Positions 18,846-26,881 of a DNA stretch of 64,000 nt are shown here, piece after piece; position 1 is the stretch's first letter; each line of letters starts with the position of its first letter. The DNA is taken from NCBI RefSeq assembly GCF_004349085.1, contig NZ_SMFM01000005.1, forward strand, positions 186,001-250,000, given 5' to 3'. The notes under the pieces were generated by a model. It was not told the DNA's origin. It did not search any database and was given only the letters and a program-made list of their open reading frames with translations. The translations under genes were made by a program, and so were the position numbers. The stretch is from Flavobacterium caseinilyticum (GTDB lineage: Bacteria > Bacteroidota > Bacteroidia > Flavobacteriales > Flavobacteriaceae).

Positions 18846-21254
18846 TTACACGGATTTTTTCCTTTCAAAATAAATCCCACCAATCAAAAGCAACAGCATT
18901 CCTATGGAACTAATTAACGTTATCGTACTTCCGGTTTTTACGACTTGAGGCTCAAACTTGAATTCTATTTTATGTTTTCCTGCCGGAATTTGCAATCCCC
19001 GTAAAACATAATTAACTCTAATGTGATCCACAATTTTTCCATCGACATAAGCATTCCATCCTTTTCCATAATACATTTCTGAGAAAACGGCTAATCCTTC
19101 CAGTGAATTGTTGGATGTATATGTCAAGTGATTAGGTTTATAATTTTCTAAAGTTACAGTCGCTGAACTGTCTTTGGCGAAAGCCGTCTTTTTAATTTCA
19201 AAATCTTTAGTATTTACGATTGCCACATTTTTAGAATCCAAACTATCTAGCGCTTTCATCTCTTCATCAGCAGAATTCACCAATTTTACTTGACTTACAA
19301 ACCAAGCATTGCCGTTAGCATTAGGATTAGACGTTGGAAATTCTTGTCCTTCTTTATCGGTTTGAATCACGTACTTCACATCAAGCATATTCAGTATTTC
19401 CATATTGCTATTCGCGATTTGGTAATCAAATAACTGTTGCATTCTTCGTGGTTTCACTGCGCTATAACCGCCAATTGATTTATGAAAATAAGATGCTCTG
19501 GCACTGGACAAATTCCCTGAAACTTCGAAAACTCTGTAATGCGTAGTATCTTTTAAAATTTCAACATCGGAAGGAGATTCTTGAAAAGGAACTTCTACAT
19601 CTCTGCCGCTGACGAAATCTTTTCCTGAAACATAATTTTTATCCACAAAAAACAAATCGGAAACCATTAACAATCCTACGATTATAATAGCCGTATTTTG
19701 CGCAAATCGATCTTTAATAGCCATCCACAAAACGCCTGCTGTTATTAGGATAAAGAAGCCAGATCGCAATAAATCAGCACTGTACAAAGTCATCCTGTCT
19801 TGTTTCAATGCATTTACAAAATCCGGACCGTACGTTTGTTGGAAATAAGCATCATTTCCACCTGAGAAACTGAATAAGCTTTTGCTTAAAAACAAAATCA
19901 CAATAATTCCAAGACCCAAAATTGCCGATTCATACAACGCTTTCCATTGCAGTTTTTTATCCAATTGGAAAAAAGTCTGCAATCCCATAATCGCCAACAC
20001 AGGGAAACACAATTCAAGAATAACTTGTATCGAAGAAACTGCTCGGAATTTATTATACATTGGAACATAATCAATAAAAAAGTCTGTCAGTAAAGGGAAG
20101 TTTTTCCCCCATGAAAGTACTAATGCAACCACAGCTCCCGAAAGGAATACATATTTTATTTTACGTTTATCGATGAACAAAGCCATAATTCCTAAAAAGA
20201 AAACCACAACACCTATGTACGCAGGAGCGGCAACAATAGGCTGGTCTCCCCAATAGGTTGGCATTCCGGAAACAAAATCAGTTGCCTGATCTTCCGGCAC
20301 ACCCTGACCAATCATGAATTCAAACATATTGCTGTCTTTTCCAACCGCTTCATTATTTGAACCACCAAAAAGTCTAGGTGCAATCAGATTGAAACTTTCG
20401 GTAATTCCGTAACTGTATTCCGTGATGTAGTCGTGAGTCAGCGCACTGCTACTGGTGTTTTTTGAACCATCGGGATTATAAGTCAATTCGCTTTTTCCAC
20501 GCGTACTGAAATCTGCATATTCGACTGTTGCCAGTAAATTGGTTGCATTTGCACCAAGAGCAAAAATTCCGGCTACCGCCAAAATCCCGAAAGAATAAAG
20601 CATTGATCTATAATCCTTTTCTTTGATTTGCTGATAGATAAAATACCCAGAAAGAAGTAATAGAAAAATCAATAAATAATACGTCATTTGGAAGTGATTC
20701 GCATTGATTTCCAGTGCTGTCGCAAAAAGCGTAATCAAACCTCCCAGAATATATTTTTTTTGAAAAACCAGAATAAATCCGGCAATAACCAGCGGCATAT
20801 AAGCGATTGCATGTGCTTTGGCATTATGACCAACGCCAAGAATGATAATTAAATAGGTAGATAAACCAAAGGCTAACGCTCCAAAAAATGCTTTTAAAGG
20901 ATCTACTTTTAAAACAAGCATCAAACCGTAAAATCCAAGAAAATATAAAAATAAATAATCTGCAGGACGCGGTAAAAATCGCAACGCATCATCTAAAGCA
21001 CCAATGTAATCATGTGGATATTTAGCACCTAATTGATAGGTTGGCATTCCTCCAAACGCTGAATTTGTCCAATAAGGTTCCGCATTTTGCGTGTTTCTAA
21101 AGTCATTTTGCTCTTTAGCCATTCCGGTATATTGAACAATATCAGACTGGAAAATTTGTTTTCCTTGAAGTACAGGATAAAAATAGATTAAAGAAACGAG
21201 CACAAAACCAAGTATTGCCAGCGCGTGTGGGTAGAACTTATTTATTATTTTCAA
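18846..21254 (-). CDS. YfhO family membrane protein
   Basis: Large polytopic inner-membrane protein (802 aa) of the YfhO family, related to GT-C glycosyltransferases and linked in other bacteria to glycosylation of surface polymers. About 12 hydrophobic segments are followed by an extracytoplasmic region (about residues 540-770) and a final TM near 775-795. Recognisable pieces include SDIVQYTGMAKEQNDFR near the N-terminus, with an acidic DIVQ motif in the first loop, and GKGWNAYVDGKIVDHIRVNYVLRG near the C-terminus. It is second in the run DUF4834, yfhO, glycosyltransferase, flippase. The role as a sugar transferase is inferred from the family. Confidence 0.85.
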   Translation of the reverse strand: MKIINKFYPHALAILGFVLVSLIYFYPVLQGKQIFQSDIVQYTGMAKEQNDFRNTQNAEPYWTNSAFGGMPTYQLGAKYPHDYIGALDDALRFLPRPADYLFLYFLGFYGLMLVLKVDPLKAFFGALAFGLSTYLIIILGVGHNAKAHAIAYMPLVIAGFILVFQKKYILGGLITLFATALEINANHFQMTYYLLIFLLLLSGYFIYQQIKEKDYRSMLYSFGILAVAGIFALGANATNLLATVEYADFSTRGKSELTYNPDGSKNTSSSALTHDYITEYSYGITESFNLIAPRLFGGSNNEAVGKDSNMFEFMIGQGVPEDQATDFVSGMPTYWGDQPIVAAPAYIGVVVFFLGIMALFIDKRKIKYVFLSGAVVALVLSWGKNFPLLTDFFIDYVPMYNKFRAVSSIQVILELCFPVLAIMGLQTFFQLDKKLQWKALYESAILGLGIIVILFLSKSLFSFSGGNDAYFQQTYGPDFVNALKQDRMTLYSADLLRSGFFILITAGVLWMAIKDRFAQNTAIIIVGLLMVSDLFFVDKNYVSGKDFVSGRDVEVPFQESPSDVEILKDTTHYRVFEVSGNLSSARASYFHKSIGGYSAVKPRRMQQLFDYQIANSNMEILNMLDVKYVIQTDKEGQEFPTSNPNANGNAWFVSQVKLVNSADEEMKALDSLDSKNVAIVNTKDFEIKKTAFAKDSSATVTLENYKPNHLTYTSNNSLEGLAVFSEMYYGKGWNAYVDGKIVDHIRVNYVLRGLQIPAGKHKIEFKFEPQVVKTGSTITLISSIGMLLLLIGGIYFERKKSV

Positions 21255-21302
21255 TTTAAAAAAGTTTGGATTAGAGTAAAAAGCTTGTTAATTACGACAA
21301 AT

Positions 21303-21584
21303 TTAATCTATTTCTTCGTAATCAACATACTCTCCCACTTTTTTGGTTTCGCGCGGATTTTTGGTGTTCGCTGTATTATAAATTACTTCATCTTTGGCAG
21401 TCGTTTTATTCCAGGGATTTTCCTGAGAATGTTGCTGTTGTTGCTGAAATTTTTGCCCAGCTTTTTCAACTACTTTTTTTACCAATAACGGTAAAAATAA
21501 TTTTGCTAAAAATCGAAAAATATAGTAGAAAGCAATCATATAAAAAATTGCTTTTAGAATACCAGTAAAAGAAGCTGCTTGCAT
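21303..21584 (-). CDS. DUF4834 family small membrane protein
   Basis: A 93-aa protein matching the DUF4834 pattern common in Flavobacteriia: an N-terminal hydrophobic helix (about residues 8-35), the basic amphipathic stretch LLVKKVVEKAGQKFQQQQQ, and a short polar tail ending GEYVDYEEID. Function unknown. It heads the surface-polysaccharide run, 48 nt upstream of the YfhO gene, and has a TAnnTTTG element 18 nt before its ATG. It is divergent from the outer-membrane protein gene to its right. Confidence 0.7.
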   Translation of the reverse strand: MQAASFTGILKAIFYMIAFYYIFRFLAKLFLPLLVKKVVEKAGQKFQQQQQHSQENPWNKTTAKDEVIYNTANTKNPRETKKVGEYVDYEEID

Positions 21585-21601
21585 AAATGTATAATTTTTT
21601 T

Positions 21602-21609
21602 CAAAATTA
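21602..21609 (-). promoter_or_regulatory. -7 element of the DUF4834-YfhO-glycosyltransferase-flippase run
   Basis: TAATTTTG on the minus strand, 17 nt before the ATG at 21584. Together with the element at 21665 it forms a compact divergent promoter region. Confidence 0.5.
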
Positions 21610-21664
21610 ATAAATCAACGGTTCAAAATTAAAATATCTCTCTTAAATAAATAATAAAATATAG

Positions 21665-21672
21665 TACATTTG
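21665..21672 (+). promoter_or_regulatory. -7 element of the outer-membrane transporter-like gene
   Basis: TACATTTG, a perfect TAnnTTTG. An in-frame TTG at 21670 falls inside it and so cannot be the start; the ATG at 21712 follows after a leader of about 35 nt. Confidence 0.55.
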
Positions 21673-21711
21673 AAAAAACGTTATTACTTTTTAACCGAAA
21701 AAAAAAATAAG

Positions 21712-22650
21712 ATGTTCAAAATCAAAAACGTAATTGCCACAGTTCTTTTGATGATTCCTTGTGTTCATTATGGCCAACATACGGATCAAATTAATTCTAA
21801 CAGACCCGGTGAAACTATGTCGGCTTTTGCAGTCGGAAAGTCTGTAATTCAAATAGAAACAGGAATTTATGGCATCAAGCAAAACCACAGTTTATTGAAA
21901 TATGACGCCAATGGTTTTGGTGTAGATGCAACATTGCGCTGGGGATTGTTCATGGAAAAGTTAGAGTTGATAGCCGATATACAATACCAAAATGAAGAAT
22001 ACACTCAATTATTCACTAAAACAAAGCGAGCGGACTTCAAGCAAACTGTTTTAGGAGCCAAATATTTAATTTACGATCCTTTTAAAAATTACGAGAAAAA
22101 GGTTAATATATACAGTTGGAAAGCCAATCGTAGTTTTAACTGGCGACAATTAGTACCTGCCGTTTCGGTATTTGCAGGAGCTAATTTTACAATGGCAGAT
22201 AATCCGTATTCTTTTTCTCGGGAATCCAGCATTTCTCCCAAGATTATGTTGATTACACAAAACCATTTAGGTGACGGAAGTTGGGTTTTCGTAACCAATA
22301 TAATAGGAGATTATGTAACGACTGATTTTCCAAGTTATGGTTATGTATTGACTTTAACTAAAGGAATCAGTGATAAATGGTCCGGATTTATAGAGAATCA
22401 GGGTTTCAAAAGTGATTTTTACAGTGATGCCATTGTTCGCGGAGGCGCTGCTTTTTTGATAAATAAAGACATGCAAATAGATGCATCAGTAAGTACAAGC
22501 CTAAAAAACACACCGTCAATTCTCTACGGCGGAATAGGAGTTTCATGGCGTTATGACGCAAATTATGAAGAAGTGCGGGTAAATATCGACTCTGGCGGAG
22601 ATTCCGGAAAAAAAGCAGACAAAAGAGCGAAAAAGACAAAAAAAGGATAA
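21712..22650 (+). CDS. Outer-membrane beta-barrel protein, 'transporter' (phenol MetA-like) family
   Basis: Exported protein of 312 aa. A signal peptide (MFKIKNVIATVLLMIPCVHYGQ) is followed by alternating strands typical of a small outer-membrane barrel. The motif INSNRPGETMSAFAVGKSVIQIETG near the mature N-terminus is characteristic of the PF13557 'putative MetA-pathway' family, which is named for a substrate link that need not hold here. The tail after residue 290 is highly basic (KKADKRAKKTKKG), which is unusual after a barrel and probably periplasmic. The start at 21712 is supported by the promoter element at 21665. The GNAT gene follows 21 nt later and is probably co-transcribed. Confidence 0.75.
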   Translation: MFKIKNVIATVLLMIPCVHYGQHTDQINSNRPGETMSAFAVGKSVIQIETGIYGIKQNHSLLKYDANGFGVDATLRWGLFMEKLELIADIQYQNEEYTQLFTKTKRADFKQTVLGAKYLIYDPFKNYEKKVNIYSWKANRSFNWRQLVPAVSVFAGANFTMADNPYSFSRESSISPKIMLITQNHLGDGSWVFVTNIIGDYVTTDFPSYGYVLTLTKGISDKWSGFIENQGFKSDFYSDAIVRGGAAFLINKDMQIDASVSTSLKNTPSILYGGIGVSWRYDANYEEVRVNIDSGGDSGKKADKRAKKTKKG

Positions 22651-22671
22651 ACATAGAATTTCAAAAACAGA

Positions 22672-23790
22672 ATGATTACAATTCAAGAAGCCAAAACTAA
22701 AAGTGAATTAACCGATTTCATTAAATTCCCTTTTTCTTTATATAAAAACAATAAAAACTGGGTTCCTCCATTAATTGCAGATGAACTGGAGAGCTTTGAC
22801 AAAACAAAAAATCCTGCTTTCGAAAAGGCAGAAGCCTATTTTTATATCGCAAAAAGAAACAATGAAATTGTCGGAAGGATCACTGCAATTATCAATTGGA
22901 GTGAAGTAAATGAACAGCAAAAAAAGAAAGTCCGTTTTGGTTGGTTTGATGTAATCGACGATATTGAGGTTACCAGAGTACTTTTAGAAAAAGTATATGA
23001 ATTAGGAAGAAAAAATAATTTAGAATATGTTGAAGGTCCTATGGGGTTTTCAAATCTGGACAAAGTTGGAGTACTTACCGAGGGCTTTGACGAGATGGGA
23101 ACCATGATTACTTGGTACAATAATCCATATTACGCGACACATTTTGAACAATTGGGTTACGTTAAAGAAAAAGAATACATTGAAAGTAAATTTCCTTTTT
23201 CAAACGTAAAACCGGAATTTTTTGAAAAGGCAAATGATCTGGTAAAAAGAAGATACCAATTATCACCTTTAAATTTCAAAACAACCAAAGAAGTAATGCC
23301 ACATGTGGATAAAATGTTTGATTTATTCAATGAATCGTATGCTTCATTATCCTCTTTTGTCGCCATTTCAGACACCGAAAAAGAATATTTCAAGAAAAAA
23401 TATATCAGTTTCATCAATCCTGAATATATTAAATTTGTAGAAGACAAAGACCATAATATTGTCGCTTTTAGCATTGTGATGCCTTCTTTTTCTGAAGCGA
23501 TGAAAAAAGCAAAAGGAAAATTATTCCCTTTTGGTTTTCTTCATTTACTTCTAGCTAAAAAACATACTAAAGACGTTATTTTCTATTTGATAGGCGTGCA
23601 TCCGGATTATCAAAATAAGGCAGTAACGGCAATCATTTTTAAAGAATATTACGAGACTTTTAAAGAGAAAGGCATTATCAATTGCTTTAGAACACCCGAA
23701 CTGGCAGATAATGCAGCCAGTATTAATTTATGGAAACATTTTGATACTGTTGTACATAAAAGACGGTGTACTTATCGCATCGATTTATAA
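22672..23790 (+). CDS. GNAT-like N-acetyltransferase family protein (372 aa)
   Basis: Predicted cytoplasmic acyltransferase of the GNAT fold. The N-terminal part has FIKFPFSLYKNNKNWVPPL and AYFYIAKRNNEIVGRITAIIN, the beta-strand pair of a GNAT domain. The C-terminal part has FYLIGVHPDYQNKAVTAIIF, the acetyl-CoA pyrophosphate-binding region, and ends NLWKHFDTVVHKRRCTYRIDL. The length suggests a double GNAT arrangement. Substrate unknown. It is the second gene of a two-gene unit ending at a strong terminator just past its stop. Confidence 0.75.
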   Translation: MITIQEAKTKSELTDFIKFPFSLYKNNKNWVPPLIADELESFDKTKNPAFEKAEAYFYIAKRNNEIVGRITAIINWSEVNEQQKKKVRFGWFDVIDDIEVTRVLLEKVYELGRKNNLEYVEGPMGFSNLDKVGVLTEGFDEMGTMITWYNNPYYATHFEQLGYVKEKEYIESKFPFSNVKPEFFEKANDLVKRRYQLSPLNFKTTKEVMPHVDKMFDLFNESYASLSSFVAISDTEKEYFKKKYISFINPEYIKFVEDKDHNIVAFSIVMPSFSEAMKKAKGKLFPFGFLHLLLAKKHTKDVIFYLIGVHPDYQNKAVTAIIFKEYYETFKEKGIINCFRTPELADNAASINLWKHFDTVVHKRRCTYRIDL

Positions 23791-23792
23791 AA

Positions 23793-23818
23793 AAAACGGC
23801 TCATTTCTGAGCCGTTTT
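23793..23818 (+). terminator. Rho-independent terminator after the GNAT gene
   Basis: Arms AAAACGGCTCA and TGAGCCGTTTT (11 bp) around a TTTC loop, 2 nt after the stop codon and followed by CGATTT. Confidence 0.85.
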
Positions 23819-23941
23819 CGATTTAAATTTCACAATCCTCTTTTAACAAAACCACATTTCCATCAAATTCTTATTGTTTTTCTATCTTTAAAAAATCGTT
23901 TTCCCTTTATTGTAATCAATCAAATCACAAAAACCTTCAAC

Positions 23942-24305
23942 TTAAGAATCACCTTTTTTCAACAAAGCAACCTCGCCAGCAGATGAATTGCCTTCGGAGA
24001 TGAAAGCATGATTCGCGTAAATCGTGTCTCCTTTTATTTCTCACTCTGGTGTTCCTATACTTTTATCTTTCTCAAAAAAATTATAGCTCAAATTTCCTGA
24101 GGAAAGCTGACCCTTTTTTATATTCAAAATCCATGAAATACAGTCCTTTTTAAGGATTGTCCGGTAATATTCTTTAAATTCTCGTTCTTCTACAATATTT
24201 TTTTTCTGAAGCAGCAGAAACTTTTTCCTTTTCTTTTTTACAAGAAGCAAAAGCACTTATAAAAATGACACCCAATAATATTACTTTTTTAATAAATTTT
24301 CTATT
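23942..24305 (-). pseudogene. Decayed small lipoprotein gene (no start, frameshift, in-frame stop)
   Basis: About 121 codons of a former lipoprotein can be followed through three lesions. The first frame (24305-24200) reads KFIKKVILLGVIFISAFASC then KKEKEKVSAASE, a clear lipoprotein signal, but has no ATG, GTG or TTG in front: a TTA sits where the start should be and a stop precedes it. At an A8 tract (24198-24205) the frame changes by one base and continues as NIVEEREFKEYYRTILKK and KGQLSSGNLSYNFFEKD. An in-frame TGA at 24041 follows, after which the same frame continues coding-like as GDTIYANHAFISEGNSSAG to a TAA at 23942. The family is not recognised. The homopolymer lesion alone could be a sequencing error; all three together argue for real decay. 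Confidence 0.65.
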
Positions 24306-24521
24306 TAATTAGCTAGAAAGATATATTGTCGCGATTATTAAAAAGTTTTTTTGCCAGTGTTTGTGCGGATTAAAAAGATTTTTAAAGTTAAGTGACGAAT
24401 TATTCTGTGCTAATCTGTGAAATCTATGGCAAAGAAATTTAATGCTTTATTAAAATACGGCATTAAATTTTAACCATTGCTTAGTTTTATAAATACACTA
24501 TTTCCTAGAACACTAAAATTC

Positions 24522-24558
24522 AAAAAAAAAAATCCATCATTCCGAAGAATGATGGATT
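24522..24558 (-). terminator. Rho-independent terminator of the alpha-oxoamine synthase gene
   Basis: Perfect 12-bp arms AATCCATCATTC and GAATGATGGATT around CGAA (24531-24558), followed on the minus strand by nine Ts, 23 nt past the stop. The stretch 24306-24521 holds no recognisable feature. Confidence 0.9.
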
Positions 24559-24581
24559 AATATGTAAAACTTTATTACTTA

Positions 24582-25844
24582 TTATGCATCTAAATCAACC
24601 GTAGTTCTAGCAGCTATCTCTTTATATGTTCCATTTTCTAGTTTCTCACGAATCGCTTCAAAAGCAGTTAATGTTTCTTCAACATCTGATAAAGTATGAG
24701 ACGTAGTAGGAATCATTCTCAATAAAATGATGCCTTTTGGAATAACAGGATAAATCACAATCGATAAGAAAATCCCATAATTTTCTCTTAAATCGTTTAC
24801 CATAATCATTGCTTCCGGCACACTTCCTTCAAGATATACTGGAGTCACACAAGTGTTCGTGTCACCAATATTAAAATTACGCTCTCTTAATCCGTTTTGC
24901 AACGCATTTACATTTTCCCACAATTTATCTTTCAATTCCGGGTGGTTACGCAATAATTCCAATCGTTTTAAGGAACCGATTGTTTGTATCATTGGCAAAG
25001 CTTTCGCAAACATTTGAGAACGCAAGTTGTATTTCAAATAATCAATAATGTCTTTGTCAGCGGCTATAAAAGCACCAATATTAGCCATCGATTTTGCAAA
25101 AGTAGAGAAATATACATCAATTCCGTCTTGACAACCTTGCTCCTCACCTGCTCCGGCACCTGTTTTTCCTAGTGTTCCAAAACCATGTGCATCATCAACC
25201 AACAAACGGAAATTAAATCTTTCCTTCATGGCAACAATTTCCTTCAATTTTCCTTGTTGTCCGCGCATTCCAAAAACACCTTCGGTAATAAAAAGAATTC
25301 CTCCTCCTGTTACTTCCGCTAACTTTGTAGCACGCTCCAAGTTTTTTTCCATACTTGCAAGATCATTGTGACGGTATGTAAAACGTTTGCCCATGTGCAA
25401 TCGAACGCCATCAATAATACAAGCATGTGCATCAACATCATATACAATTACGTCATTTTTTGTAACCAAAGCGTCAATTGTTGACATAATTCCCTGGTAT
25501 CCAAAATTCAACAAATATGCCGATTCTTTCATTACAAAAGCTGCCAATTCATTCTCTAATTGCTCATGATATTTAGTGTGACCACTCATCATACGCGCTC
25601 CCATCGGGTAAGCGGCACCATATTGTGCTGCTGCCTCCGTATCTGCCTGACGCACTTCCGGGTGATTAGCAAGACCTAAATAGTCATTCAAACTCCAGTT
25701 CAAAATATCTTTTCCACCAAACTGCATTCTTGGACCCAACTCACCTTCCAATTTAGGAAAAACAAAGTAACCTTCTGCTTGTGAAGCCCATTTTCCTAAA
25801 GGTCCTTTATTGTTTTGAATCCTTTCGAATAAATCTTTTACCAT
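24582..25844 (-). CDS. PLP-dependent alpha-oxoamine synthase (serine palmitoyltransferase / cysteate acyltransferase type)
   Basis: Condenses an amino acid with an acyl thioester, with loss of CO2, to give an aminoketone, the first step of a sphingolipid or sulfonolipid. Of 420 aa, the PLP lysine is K251 (STFAKSMANIGAF), with the D217/H220 pair in VDDAHGFG. The substrate-loop sequence NDYLGLANHPEV and GARMMSGHTKYHEQLE are hallmarks of the SPT/KBL/BioF group. I favour a sphingolipid/sulfonolipid enzyme over BioF or KBL because of the extended N-terminus, the C-terminal extension and the lack of biotin or threonine genes nearby. Flavobacteria make sulfonolipids by such an enzyme. The precise substrate is not proven. 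The gene is monocistronic with its own promoter element and terminator. Confidence 0.8.
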   Translation of the reverse strand: MVKDLFERIQNNKGPLGKWASQAEGYFVFPKLEGELGPRMQFGGKDILNWSLNDYLGLANHPEVRQADTEAAAQYGAAYPMGARMMSGHTKYHEQLENELAAFVMKESAYLLNFGYQGIMSTIDALVTKNDVIVYDVDAHACIIDGVRLHMGKRFTYRHNDLASMEKNLERATKLAEVTGGGILFITEGVFGMRGQQGKLKEIVAMKERFNFRLLVDDAHGFGTLGKTGAGAGEEQGCQDGIDVYFSTFAKSMANIGAFIAADKDIIDYLKYNLRSQMFAKALPMIQTIGSLKRLELLRNHPELKDKLWENVNALQNGLRERNFNIGDTNTCVTPVYLEGSVPEAMIMVNDLRENYGIFLSIVIYPVIPKGIILLRMIPTTSHTLSDVEETLTAFEAIREKLENGTYKEIAARTTVDLDA

Positions 25845-25880
25845 AATATATCAAGTAATAATTTTAATTTTAAGAAGTTG

Positions 25881-25888
25881 CAAAAATA
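25881..25888 (-). promoter_or_regulatory. -7 element of the alpha-oxoamine synthase gene
   Basis: TATTTTTG on the minus strand, 37 nt upstream of the ATG at 25844. Confidence 0.5.
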
Positions 25889-25956
25889 ATTATTTAAATT
25901 TTATAAAGGACTTGAAAGTAAATTTATTTTTCAAGCATTAACTTAATGATTATTTG

Positions 25957-26036
25957 CAGCTATCTCCTGCTCTACACTATATCTTTTGCGCCGAAGAAAA
26001 ATCGGCGCAAAAGGATGCCGTTTCGATCAGGTCTAA
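25957..26036 (+). repeat. Bulged-hairpin repeat with conserved flanks, copy 1 (possible structured RNA)
   Basis: A 12-bp GC-rich stem, CTTTTGCGCCGA (25983-25994) with its complement (26002-26013), around AGAAAAA. It sits between flanks GCAGCTATCTCCTGCTCTACA and GTTTCGATCAGGTCTAA. Just outside the stem the left side reads ATC and the right side GGAT, leaving one unpaired base. Reverse-complemented, the element at 41430-41535 has the same flanks, the same bulge and a wholly different stem, so this is a repeat family. It may correspond to the Flavo-1 RNA motif known from Flavobacteria; that is from memory and unverified. Confidence 0.7.
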
Positions 26037-26061
26037 AAAACATATTCAGGAATAAACTTTG

Positions 26062-26069
26062 TATATTTG
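26062..26069 (+). promoter_or_regulatory. -7 element of the NYN-LOTUS gene
   Basis: TATATTTG, a perfect TAnnTTTG, 26 nt upstream of the ATG at 26096 and just downstream of the hairpin repeat. Confidence 0.55.
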
Positions 26070-26095
26070 AATAAATATTTCAACATTAGAAATTT

Positions 26096-26881
26096 ATGTC
26101 ACAAGATACAAAAGAATTAAAATTAGCCGTTCTCATTGATGCTGACAATGTTCCGTACAGCAATGTAAAAGGAATGATGGAAGAAATTGCTAAATTTGGA
26201 ACACCCACCACCAAACGTATTTATGCCGACTGGACTAAACCGAATGCCGGAGGCTGGAAAAGTGTTTTATTAGAACATGCGATTACTCCAATTCAACAAT
26301 ACAGTTATACGGTTGGTAAAAACTCTTCCGATTCAGCGATGATTATTGATGCCATGGATTTATTGTACTCCGATAAAGTGGATGGTTTTTGTATCGTATC
26401 CAGTGATTCTGATTTTACACGTTTAGCTATACGACTGAGAGAATCGGGAATGAAAGTCATTGGAATCGGTGAACAAAAAACGCCAAACTCATTCATTGTA
26501 GCTTGCGACCGTTTCATTTATATCGAAGTTTTGGATGGCGCTATTAAGAAAAAAGCAAAAAAACGAACATCAGACAGTAAGAAACCCGTTGAAAAACCAA
26601 TTGAAAAACCAACTGAGAAATCATTAAATAAAATTGATGTACAGACAATAGAACTTATTGAAACCACGATAGAAGATATTTGTGATGATGACGGCTGGGC
26701 TTTTCTTGGTGATGTAGGAAACTTTATCGTTAAGAGAAAACCTGAATTTGACCCTAGAAATTATGGCTTTTCAAAACTAACTCCTATGCTGAAATCGCTG
26801 ACTGATATACTTGAAATCGATGAAAGAGAATCGGATAAAAAAGGTATTAAACACGTTTATGTTCGTTTGCGTTACAGTTAA
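26096..26881 (+). CDS. NYN domain / OST-HTH (LOTUS) protein, LabA/DUF88-like
   Basis: Predicted RNA-processing protein of 261 aa. Residues 8-150 form a NYN (PIN-like) ribonuclease domain with acidic residues in VLIDADNVPYS, NSSDSAMIIDAMDLLY and CIVSSDSDFTRLA, the expected metal-binding set. A basic linker with repeated (E/V)KP(I/T)EKP leads to a C-terminal LOTUS/OST-HTH domain (about 195-261; DDGWAFLGDVGNFIVKRKPEFDPRNYG). This pairing occurs in bacterial NYN proteins. The RNA target is unknown. Its stop codon overlaps the stop of the convergent histidine kinase gene by 4 bases. Confidence 0.88.
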   Translation: MSQDTKELKLAVLIDADNVPYSNVKGMMEEIAKFGTPTTKRIYADWTKPNAGGWKSVLLEHAITPIQQYSYTVGKNSSDSAMIIDAMDLLYSDKVDGFCIVSSDSDFTRLAIRLRESGMKVIGIGEQKTPNSFIVACDRFIYIEVLDGAIKKKAKKRTSDSKKPVEKPIEKPTEKSLNKIDVQTIELIETTIEDICDDDGWAFLGDVGNFIVKRKPEFDPRNYGFSKLTPMLKSLTDILEIDERESDKKGIKHVYVRLRYS

